A stretch of DNA of 64,000 nt. Source: an uncultured Tenacibaculum sp. GTDB lineage: Bacteria; Bacteroidota; Bacteroidia; Flavobacteriales; Flavobacteriaceae. A program made the position numbers and the translations under genes. Below, piece by piece: positions 1-6,748 of this stretch (the stretch's first letter is position 1; each line of letters opens with the position of its first letter). The notes under the pieces were generated by a model that was not told the origin of the DNA, ran no database searches, and saw only the letters and a program-made list of their open reading frames with translations. The DNA lies in contig CANLMR010000001.1 of assembly GCA_947492185.1 (NCBI GenBank), positions 620,001-684,000 on the forward strand, read 5' to 3'.

Positions 1-1
1 A

Positions 2-256
2 GAAGCACTATATGATAGTTTTAAAATTAACCAATCATTAGATGTTAATTTACATACATCAAAAGCATTTATCATTGATAAAGAGTTAAATCTAAGAGGA
101 AGAACCGATGATAAAGATATGGCAGATGGTAAATTATATGGATATAATATGACATCTGTTGGTGAGTTAAACGATAAAATGAAAGATGATGTAAAAGTTG
201 TTCTTGCCGAATATCGTTTAGCGTTAAAGAAAAATAGTGCAGATCGAAAAAAGTAA
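2..256 (+). CDS. C-terminal fragment of an SCO/thioredoxin-like protein (5' truncated)
   Basis: The frame is open from the left edge of the window and ends at TAA 254-256, leaving the last 84 residues. The fragment carries a segment reading AFIIDKELNLRGR, which resembles the late strand of SCO/thioredoxin folds; the next gene has a comparable FALVDKDGFIRSR segment. The tail is Lys-rich and charged. Only 7 bases separate it from the following SCO gene, so the two are probably cotranscribed in a cytochrome oxidase maturation operon. The N-terminus, where the copper-binding CxxxC would be, lies outside the window, so the family call is an inference from one short segment plus context. Confidence 0.5.
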   Translation, partial: EALYDSFKINQSLDVNLHTSKAFIIDKELNLRGRTDDKDMADGKLYGYNMTSVGELNDKMKDDVKVVLAEYRLALKKNSADRKK

Positions 257-263
257 TTAGTAA

Positions 264-911
264 ATGAATAAAGGTAAATACTCATACGTTGGCATAGCAT
301 TTATAATTCTATTATTTGGAATTTATTCAATCCCAAAAATTGTTAAACATTTCCAAAAGGCAGATTTACATAAATTCACTAAAGTCCCTAGCTTTGAATT
401 TATAAACCAAAAAGGCAAAACAATCACAAACAAAGATTACGAAGGTAAAGTTTATGTTGTAGAGTTCTTCTTTACAAGTTGTCCTACTATTTGTCCAATT
501 ATGAATCGTAAAATGGTGACAATTCAAGATGAATTTTTTGGAAACCCTAATTTTGGTATAGCATCAATTTCGATTACTCCAGATAAAGATACTCCTGAAG
601 TATTAAAAAATTATGCAGAAAACTATAAAATAACACATAAGAACTGGCATATGTTAACAGGGAAATCTGTTGACTATGTTTTTGAATTATCAAACTCAGG
701 TTTTAAAATGCCAGCTGGACCTGGAGGAGAAGATCATGGTGGTTTTTTTCATTCAGGGATGTTTGCTTTAGTAGATAAAGATGGGTTTATACGTTCTAGG
801 TATGACGAATTTGGTAACCCTATTTTATATTACAGAGCATTAGAAGAACAAGAGTTTTCAGATCAAATTAATGAGTTAAAACAAGATATTAAACTTTTAT
901 TGAATGAGTAA
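264..911 (+). CDS. SCO family copper chaperone for cytochrome c oxidase
   Basis: This is a membrane-anchored thioredoxin-fold protein of 215 residues. One N-terminal transmembrane anchor (about residues 8-26) is followed by a periplasm-facing domain. The copper site is visible: Cys73 and Cys77 in the CPTIC motif and His163 in the FFHSG segment, which are the three ligands known for SCO1/SenC. The family delivers copper to, or reduces, the CuA site of cytochrome oxidase subunit II. It overlaps the next gene, DUF420, by 8 bases, the usual flavobacterial order for terminal oxidase accessory genes. No clear Shine-Dalgarno sequence precedes the ATG. Confidence 0.9.
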   Translation: MNKGKYSYVGIAFIILLFGIYSIPKIVKHFQKADLHKFTKVPSFEFINQKGKTITNKDYEGKVYVVEFFFTSCPTICPIMNRKMVTIQDEFFGNPNFGIASISITPDKDTPEVLKNYAENYKITHKNWHMLTGKSVDYVFELSNSGFKMPAGPGGEDHGGFFHSGMFALVDKDGFIRSRYDEFGNPILYYRALEEQEFSDQINELKQDIKLLLNE

Positions 912-1437
912 TTTATCAACAGAAGAAAAGAAATATAAGAAGCTTATTACAATAGTTTCAATTGTAATTCCGATTGCTGTTGCAGCTTTGTTCGGTATTA
1001 AAATACCTAACGTTGAGCCGTTATCATTTTTGCCTCCTATTTATGCTTCTATAAACGGATTAACAGCAATACTTTTAATTGGTTCAATAATCGCAATCAA
1101 AAAAGGAAATAAAAAACTACATGAACAATTAAATACAACGGCTCTAATTTTTTCAGCTTTATTTTTAGTAATGTATGTAGCTTATCATATGACTTCTGAA
1201 TCTACGAAGTTTGGAGGAGAAGGAACTATTAAATATGTATATTATTTTATTTTGATTACACATATTTTGTTATCAATTGTAGTAATTCCTTTTGTGTTAT
1301 TTACTTATATGAGAGCAAAGCTAAGGCAGTTTCCTCAACATAGGAAAATAGCTAAAATTACATTTCCTTTGTGGTTATATGTTGCAGTAACAGGTGTAGT
1401 TGTTTATTTAATGATAGCTCCTTATTATGTACATTAA
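904..1437 (+). CDS. DUF420 family membrane protein
   Basis: A 177-residue integral membrane protein with about five hydrophobic segments (near residues 13-32, 45-63, 78-97, 110-133 and 150-172). Size and topology match the DUF420 family (CtaM-like), found beside SCO and cytochrome oxidase genes and linked to oxidase assembly. His residues sit near the segment ends (for example YHMTSES and ITHILL), as the family usually shows. It overlaps the SCO gene by 8 bases and the next ORF by 11 bases, so the three are translationally coupled. The assembly role rests on family knowledge and neighbours. Confidence 0.8.
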   Translation: MSNLSTEEKKYKKLITIVSIVIPIAVAALFGIKIPNVEPLSFLPPIYASINGLTAILLIGSIIAIKKGNKKLHEQLNTTALIFSALFLVMYVAYHMTSESTKFGGEGTIKYVYYFILITHILLSIVVIPFVLFTYMRAKLRQFPQHRKIAKITFPLWLYVAVTGVVVYLMIAPYYVH

Positions 1438-1654
1438 ATTAAAACATAAAGTATTAGTTATTATATTTCTAATTTATTCAATACTAAATGGAAATGCACA
1501 ATGCGCAATGTGTAAAGCTGTTGTTGAAGGTGGAAATGAAACAATGGCGGAAGGAGTTAATAGTGGAATCACATATTTAATGATTTTCCCTTACATCTTA
1601 GTTGCTATTTTATTCTTTATGCTTTACCGACATAGGAAGAAATTAAAAAACTAA
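1427..1654 (+). CDS. Small membrane protein with a CAMC motif
   Basis: A 75-residue protein with an N-terminal hydrophobic segment ending in GNAQ (likely signal peptide), then Cys26-Ala-Met-Cys29, a short polar stretch, a second transmembrane helix (about 49-67) and a basic tail RHRKK. I do not recognise a named family. Its start lies 11 bases inside the DUF420 gene, so it is the last cistron of the SCO-DUF420 unit. A CxxC just after the signal peptide, in an oxidase maturation operon, suggests a copper- or thiol-handling accessory protein; that is inference. The Cys pair would face the periplasm if the C-terminal helix is the anchor. Confidence 0.7.
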   Translation: MYIKLKHKVLVIIFLIYSILNGNAQCAMCKAVVEGGNETMAEGVNSGITYLMIFPYILVAILFFMLYRHRKKLKN

Positions 1655-1725
1655 CTTTCTTCATTTTTTTTGTAACATATTATGTACTTTGTCGTCATAT
1701 CCTTGATTTACAAAAATAAAATACT

Positions 1726-3063
1726 TTGAAAAATACCAAACTTATACTACTATCGGCTTTTTTATTAGGTACTACATTTTCATTTGGTCAAAAGAAATGG
1801 ACACTTAAAGAAGCTGTTGATCATGCATTAGCAAATAATATTACAATTAAACAAAACAAGTTAAGTGTTGAGATAGCAGAAAAGGATGTTAAAAGTAATA
1901 AAGCTAATTTTTTACCTTCAGTTAATGCGAATACAGGGGGAAATTTAAACTTTGGTTCTACGTTTGATCCAGTATCTAATAACAGGGTTGCTACAAGTAC
2001 TTTTGGTGGATCTTTAGGGGTAGGTGTTGGTTACACTGTTTTCAATGGATTTAGAAATCTAAATACATACAAGCAAGCAAAGTTAGGTGTTGAGAGTAGT
2101 AAATTGGATTTAAGTGTAATTGAAAATGATATTTCATTGCAAGTGGTAAACACATATTTAAACGTGTTGTTTGCAAAAGAAAATCTTGAAGTAGCAAAAG
2201 TTCAGGCTGATATAAGTAAGAAACAAATTGAAAGAGCACAAGCTCAGTTTGATGCGGGATCAATTCCAAAAGGAGATCTGTTAAATATACAATCTACAGC
2301 TGCTAATGATGCTCAAAATGTAGTGACTCAAGAAAACGGCTTGAATATAGCATTATTACAATTAGCGCAATTAATACAAGTGCCTTATGAGAATTTTGAT
2401 GTTGCCGTAATTGAAGTAGGTTCTCCTTCAGCTGCATTGTTATACAGTAGCTCAAATGAAGTATATCAAAAAGCGTTAACGAATAGACCAGAAATCGAAA
2501 GAGCAAAATTGAGTATTGAAAATGCTAAGCTTGGTATTGAAATTGCAAAATCAGGTTATTTTCCGACAATATCAACTAGTGCTAATTTGGGCACAAATTA
2601 TGGTTTTCTTTTAGATTTACCTACAGGTGTTTCTAATACAGACTTTTTGACTCAGTTGGACAACAACTTAGGATATGGATTAGGTTTTAGTGTTAGTATT
2701 CCAATTTTTAGTGGATTTAGAAATGATGCTAGTGTAGAACGTTCTAAAATTCAAAAAATAATTTCTGAGAATAATCTTGAAAACGAAAAACTACGTTTAC
2801 AGCAAACAATTGAGCAAGCATACTTAGACGCAAAGGCTGCTGCTAAAACTTATGAAGCAGCAACAATTTCTTTAGAAGCTCAAAAAGAAGCGTTTAAAAA
2901 TGCACAGGTAAGTTTTGATTATGGTAGTATGACGCAATTCGATTACGATCAAGTTCGTAATAGATTGGTGAATGCAGAGTCTGCTTCAATTAGAGCTAAG
3001 TATGATTATGTATTTAGAACTAAAGTACTGAAATTCTTCTACGGAGAGAACATTATCGATTAA
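1726..3063 (+). CDS. TolC family outer membrane efflux protein
   Basis: A 445-residue protein starting at TTG 1726, because no in-frame ATG precedes a clean signal peptide (MKNTKLILLSAFLLGTTFSFGQ without its last residues). It has the two repeated OEP halves of TolC proteins, long Ala/Gln/Glu-rich coiled-coil helices (about 110-215 and 330-440) separated by beta-barrel strands with FNGFRN and FSGFRN turns. It forms the outer membrane tunnel of RND or ABC exporters. The partner pump and periplasmic adaptor are not adjacent: the next gene is tsaB. It begins 71 bases after the CAMC protein and may have its own promoter. Confidence 0.9.
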   Translation: MKNTKLILLSAFLLGTTFSFGQKKWTLKEAVDHALANNITIKQNKLSVEIAEKDVKSNKANFLPSVNANTGGNLNFGSTFDPVSNNRVATSTFGGSLGVGVGYTVFNGFRNLNTYKQAKLGVESSKLDLSVIENDISLQVVNTYLNVLFAKENLEVAKVQADISKKQIERAQAQFDAGSIPKGDLLNIQSTAANDAQNVVTQENGLNIALLQLAQLIQVPYENFDVAVIEVGSPSAALLYSSSNEVYQKALTNRPEIERAKLSIENAKLGIEIAKSGYFPTISTSANLGTNYGFLLDLPTGVSNTDFLTQLDNNLGYGLGFSVSIPIFSGFRNDASVERSKIQKIISENNLENEKLRLQQTIEQAYLDAKAAAKTYEAATISLEAQKEAFKNAQVSFDYGSMTQFDYDQVRNRLVNAESASIRAKYDYVFRTKVLKFFYGENIID

Positions 3064-3085
3064 CTTAAAACGAATAAGGCTTTCG

Positions 3086-3093
3086 TATATTTG
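3086..3093 (+). promoter_or_regulatory. Bacteroidota -7 box for tsaB
   Basis: TATATTTG is an exact TAnnTTTG match, 17 bases before the TTG start of tsaB and only 23 bases after the tolC-type stop. No clear TTG -33 element was found, so the promoter is inferred from the -7 box alone. Confidence 0.5.
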
Positions 3094-3109
3094 TGCAAAA
3101 AAATAGAAT

Positions 3110-3784
3110 TTGGCACTTATACTTAATATAGAGACTTCGACGAAGAATTGTTCCGTTTCTGTAGCTGAAAACGGAAAATTAATTCATTCAAAAGAAATTA
3201 ATGATGGTAATTATTCGCATGCCGAAAAATTGCATCCATTTATTTTAGACGTTTTATCTGAAGCAAAAATAGATAGCAAAACTTTAGATGCCATTGCTGT
3301 AAGTAAAGGTCCTGGTTCATACACCGGATTGAGAATTGGTGTTTCTGCAGCCAAAGGTTTATGTTTCTCTTTAAATATTCCGTTAATATCTGTAGATACA
3401 TTATTGTCTCTAGCACATTCGATATCTATTAAAGATGGATATATTATTCCGATGTTGGATGCGAGAAGAATGGAAGTATATTCGGCTATTTATAATAAAG
3501 AATATAAACAAACTCGAGAGATAAGAGCTGAAGTTATAGACGAAAGCTCATTTGCTTATTTAAAGGATGAAAATATTGTCTTTCTTGGAGATGGTGCAAT
3601 GAAATGTAAAGAGGTGTTAAATCAATCTAATTTTACTTTTATAGAGGGGAAATTCCCGTCTGCTATAGAAATGGCTGAATTAAGTTATGCTAAATACAAA
3701 AAAAACGACATCGAAGATGTCGCTTATTTTGAACCTTTTTATTTAAAAGATTTTATTGTTACTCCACAAAAAAAGAAAGTTTAA
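3110..3784 (+). CDS. tsaB: tRNA threonylcarbamoyladenosine biosynthesis protein TsaB
   Basis: A 224-residue ASKHA-fold protein of the YeaZ/TsaB family, the non-catalytic partner of TsaD in making the t6A37 modification of ANN-decoding tRNAs. The N-terminal LNIETS strand and the GPGSYTGLRIG motif (about residues 67-77) are diagnostic. The start is TTG 3110; TTG-GCA gives a Met-Ala N-terminus, and the next in-frame ATG would remove the conserved first strand. The last four bases overlap the stop of the convergent MscS gene. Partners tsaD and tsaE are not in this window. Confidence 0.9.
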   Translation: MALILNIETSTKNCSVSVAENGKLIHSKEINDGNYSHAEKLHPFILDVLSEAKIDSKTLDAIAVSKGPGSYTGLRIGVSAAKGLCFSLNIPLISVDTLLSLAHSISIKDGYIIPMLDARRMEVYSAIYNKEYKQTREIRAEVIDESSFAYLKDENIVFLGDGAMKCKEVLNQSNFTFIEGKFPSAIEMAELSYAKYKKNDIEDVAYFEPFYLKDFIVTPQKKKV

Positions 3785-4587
3785 CCTTCTTTCTGAATTT
3801 CAACAGAGTGTGGATAAGGAATTTCTATTCCTGCTTTATCAAGTGCTATTTTAGTATTCTCCATAATATGGAAATAAGCATCCCAATAGTCAGCCGATTT
3901 CACCCAAGTACGAGTAATAAAATTAACTGAACTATCTGCTAATTCACCAACAATAACTTGAGTTGCTGGATCTTTTAGTGTATAAGGTGTATTGTTTATT
4001 ACATCATATAAAACATCTTTAGTTTGTTTGATATCTGCATCATAAGAAACACCAAAAGTTATATCAACTCTTCTTTTATCTTCTGATGAATAGTTTGTAA
4101 TATTTCCATTAGATAAAGCACCGTTTGGTAAAATAACTTCTTTGTTATCTACTGTGTTTATTTTAGTAGTAAAAATTTGAATGTCTTTTACTACTCCTTG
4201 CTCACCTTGGGCTTCAATATAATCACCTATTTTAAAAGGTCTGAAAATCATAATTAGTGCACCACCAGCAAAGTTAGCTAATGACCCTTGAAGTGCCATA
4301 CCAATAGCTAAACCAGCAGCAGCTATTATTGCTGCAAAAGAAGTAGTTTCAACGCCTAATTGCCCAGCTACAGTAACAATTAAAAATATTTTTAATCCCC
4401 AATTAACTAAACTTGATAAAAAACCACGTAATGAAGAATCTAGATTTCTTTTCTCCATTACTTTATTAACTGCTTTGGTGATCATTTTTATTACCCAAAG
4501 ACCAATGATTAGTAGGATTAATGCTGCAACTACTTTAGGGGCATATTGCATTAAAACTTCTTTACCTTTTAAAATGTATTCTTCCAT
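3781..4587 (-). CDS. MscS family small-conductance mechanosensitive channel
   Basis: A 268-residue inner membrane channel of MscS size. Two N-terminal transmembrane helices are followed by the pore-lining TM3 rich in Ala/Gly (about residues 85-110, AAAGLAIGMALQGSLANFAGG region). The beta domain follows, with the conserved FKIGDYIE and VILPNG segments, and then the alpha/beta C-terminal domain. The family relieves turgor during hypo-osmotic shock. It is convergent with tsaB (4-base overlap of stops) and lies downstream of dodecin, but a terminator between them suggests separate expression. Confidence 0.92.
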   Translation of the reverse strand: MEEYILKGKEVLMQYAPKVVAALILLIIGLWVIKMITKAVNKVMEKRNLDSSLRGFLSSLVNWGLKIFLIVTVAGQLGVETTSFAAIIAAAGLAIGMALQGSLANFAGGALIMIFRPFKIGDYIEAQGEQGVVKDIQIFTTKINTVDNKEVILPNGALSNGNITNYSSEDKRRVDITFGVSYDADIKQTKDVLYDVINNTPYTLKDPATQVIVGELADSSVNFITRTWVKSADYWDAYFHIMENTKIALDKAGIEIPYPHSVEIQKEG

Positions 4588-4611
4588 TTTATATTTTTAG
4601 ATTAATGATTT

Positions 4612-4638
4612 AAAAAAAGCGATATTCGGAGATATCGC
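4612..4638 (-). terminator. Rho-independent terminator of the dodecin gene
   Basis: A 7-bp stem (GCGATAT with ATATCGC) around a 6-base loop is followed, reading leftward, by seven T. It lies between the dodecin stop and the MscS start. Confidence 0.75.
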
Positions 4639-4680
4639 AAGAAATTATAAAATAGTAGTAGTGTAGTTAATATTACGTAG

Positions 4681-4881
4681 TTATTTTACTTCAAAAGTTA
4701 CTTTTAAATTAACTCTAAATTCGGCAACTTCATCACCATTAACAACAACACTTTGCGATTGTACAAACGCAGATTTAATGTTTTTTACTGATTTTGAAGC
4801 TTGTTTGATTGCTTTTTGAGTTGCATCTTCCCAACTTTTTTCAGAGTTCGATAAGATCTCTATTACTTTCATTACTGCCAT
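4681..4881 (-). CDS. Dodecin family flavin-storage protein
   Basis: A 66-residue protein with the dodecin pattern: a short first strand VMKVIEI, a helix containing SWEDATQKAIKQASKSV, and two strands (SAFVQSQSVVV and AEFRVNLKVTFEV). Bacterial dodecins assemble into 12-mers that bind flavins, buffering FMN or riboflavin in the cytoplasm. The start ATG at 4879-4881 gives full family length. It is a single-gene unit with its own terminator just downstream. Confidence 0.9.
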   Translation of the reverse strand: MAVMKVIEILSNSEKSWEDATQKAIKQASKSVKNIKSAFVQSQSVVVNGDEVAEFRVNLKVTFEVK

Positions 4882-4983
4882 AATAACAATTTTAATTGAT
4901 TAATTTTTATGTTACGTAAATATACCATTCTATATTCTAAAATCATAAATTATTTCCAATGTTAAATTAATGTTACCAAAAAG

Positions 4984-5014
4984 TTGTTTAGATGTAAAAT
5001 AAATGTTACATTTG
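4984..5014 (+). promoter_or_regulatory. Promoter (TTG-N20-TACATTTG) for the MORN-like gene
   Basis: A TTG -33 element at 4984-4986 and TACATTTG at 5007-5014 are 20 bases apart. The ATG at 5023 lies only 8 bases past the -7 box, which favours the later start at 5050. Confidence 0.65.
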
Positions 5015-5049
5015 TAATATAAATGTTATTGAATAAAATGATTAAAGAT

Positions 5050-5397
5050 ATGAAGAAAGTAATGATTTTAGCTTGCGGCTTACTATTTGCAGTAGCTCAA
5101 GGACAAGAGATAAAGCCTAAGTATCAAAAAGAAGGTGACTTAATAAAGGTTACTCATTTTCATGAAAATGGTAATGTTAAGGAGCAAGGATATTACAAGG
5201 ATAAGTTACTTCATGGTGTCTGGAATCGTTTCGATGAAAAAGGAAACAAAACTGTAATGGCTCATTACAAAAGCGGAAAAAAAGTTGGTAAGTGGTTTAT
5301 TTGGACGAAAGACGAGCTAAAAGAAATCAATTACGAAAATAATACTATAGCTAGTGTGCAATCTTGGAAAGAGAGCACTAAAATTGCAATCAAGTAA
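5050..5397 (+). CDS. Secreted MORN/YwqK-repeat-like protein
   Basis: A 115-residue exported protein. A signal peptide (MKKVMILACGLLFAVAQGQ) precedes two or three MORN-variant units with the pattern G-x-V-K-E-x-G-x-Y-x-x-x-x-L-x-G-x-W (HENGNVKEQGYYKDKLLHGVW, cut short here) and then SGKKVGKWFIW. Flavobacterial homologues are sometimes labelled toxin-antitoxin YwqK antitoxin or nicotinic acid mononucleotide adenyltransferase; neither label is supported by the repeats seen. I chose ATG 5050 over ATG 5023 because it starts the signal peptide directly and leaves a leader after the promoter. Function is unknown. Confidence 0.7.
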   Translation: MKKVMILACGLLFAVAQGQEIKPKYQKEGDLIKVTHFHENGNVKEQGYYKDKLLHGVWNRFDEKGNKTVMAHYKSGKKVGKWFIWTKDELKEINYENNTIASVQSWKESTKIAIK

Positions 5398-5426
5398 TTT
5401 TAATTTATTGAATAGCTATAAAATGG

Positions 5427-5456
5427 AAAAGCCTAGGTAATTTAACCTAGGCTTTT
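5427..5456. terminator. Bidirectional terminator
   Basis: A 12-bp perfect stem (AAAAGCCTAGGT paired with ACCTAGGCTTTT) has a 6-base loop and A/T tracts on both sides. It lies between the convergent MORN-like gene and the beta-helix lipoprotein gene. Confidence 0.85.
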
Positions 5457-5477
5457 CTACTTTTATGTAAATATTTT

Positions 5478-6647
5478 TTAGAAAGAATATCCAGTCCAAG
5501 CAAATACAGAAGTATCAGCACCTCCAGTTGTTCCGTTAGTAGCATTAATTGTTGCCCCTGGTGCATTTTTTACGTCAGTAATATCTAAACCATTTGCTGC
5601 ATTTCCAACAACAGTTATGTCAGTACTAGCAGTTGAGCTTCCTTTTCCATCTTCTAAATCGATAAAATCAGACATTGTAGCTCCAGTACCTAATGCAACG
5701 TATGCATTAGTAATAGTAGCTGTAGCTCCTCTTCTAACTTTAATACCATCTGATAAGTTTACTCCATCTGCGTTGTTGATGATAGTTAATCCGTTAACAG
5801 TAAAGTTAGATTGTTCAATATCTGTTGGAGTATTTCCATCTAAATTTCCATCTGCTTCAATTCCTCTTGGATCAGAAGTTACAGCTGTATACCCATTTTC
5901 TCTTATACCGTAAAAGTTAGAACAAGTACCTGTATATCCTTGAGTAAAATCAAACATATCATCTTTAGCATTAACGACTAAAACATTTGTTGCGTTTACT
6001 GTTCCTCCAAAAAATTCTATTGCATCATCATCACCATTAAAAATAGCGATGTTTGAAACAATTGTTCCGTTACCAACACCATTTAATGTTAAACCATTAT
6101 GTTCAGCTTCATCATCAATTCTAGCTCCAGAATATTCAATTTTTACGTAATTTAAAACTCCTGAATTATCCGCAGCATCATTTCCTCCATATAAAATAGC
6201 TGTATTTACTTCAGATGCAGAATTACTTTCAGCACCATTTTGTCTACTTAATGGAGCTTTACCATTAACAATAATTCCACCCCAATCACCTGGCTGTGGA
6301 TTTGTAGCGTTTGAAGTAAATACAATTGGACTAGCAGCTGTACCGTTAGCAATTATTTGTCCACCTTTTTCAACTAAAATATATACATCAGTACCTCCAG
6401 CTAAAGCTTTTACTCTTGTTCCAGCTTCAATTGTTAATGTAGCACCATCTTTAACAATAAGTGCACCAGTTAAAGTATTATCAATACCTGATTGTAATGT
6501 TAAATCAGAAGTTAGGTTTCCGGCTAAATTTTGAGATGTAATTTCTCCTCCAGTATTTCCTGTGTTAGTTTGATCATCATTATCTAAAGAACATCCAGTA
6601 AATAATAATGTAGAAATGCTAACTACAGATAAAATTAATTTTTTCAT
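5478..6647 (-). CDS. Putative surface lipoprotein with a beta-helix-like repeat domain
   Basis: A 389-residue protein with a type II signal peptide (lipobox FTGC, Cys19) and then a Ser/Asn/Gly/Thr/Ala-rich region. It contains segments such as LTIEAGTRVKALAGG, GDWGGIIVNGKAPLS and VLNYVKIEYSGA. Repeated short hydrophobic strands spaced by Gly/Asn turns suggest a right-handed beta-helix. It starts 101 bases downstream of a large TonB-dependent receptor gene on the same strand, so the pair is probably an operon in which this protein is the outer-membrane-associated partner. I do not know the substrate. Confidence 0.75.
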   Translation of the reverse strand: MKKLILSVVSISTLLFTGCSLDNDDQTNTGNTGGEITSQNLAGNLTSDLTLQSGIDNTLTGALIVKDGATLTIEAGTRVKALAGGTDVYILVEKGGQIIANGTAASPIVFTSNATNPQPGDWGGIIVNGKAPLSRQNGAESNSASEVNTAILYGGNDAADNSGVLNYVKIEYSGARIDDEAEHNGLTLNGVGNGTIVSNIAIFNGDDDAIEFFGGTVNATNVLVVNAKDDMFDFTQGYTGTCSNFYGIRENGYTAVTSDPRGIEADGNLDGNTPTDIEQSNFTVNGLTIINNADGVNLSDGIKVRRGATATITNAYVALGTGATMSDFIDLEDGKGSSTASTDITVVGNAANGLDITDVKNAPGATINATNGTTGGADTSVFAWTGYSF

Positions 6648-6748
6648 TTTGTGTTTTTTATTTTGTTTGACTGAAGCAAATTTGCAATGTCAATGTTTAT
6701 ATTTCTGTACTTTATTTTTAAACTATTGTTAACTTATAAATTGGTTTA

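Noticed and set aside
2051-2506. Two minus-strand ORFs inside the TolC-type gene
   Set aside because: They are shadows of the Ala/Gln-rich coding sequence on the other strand.
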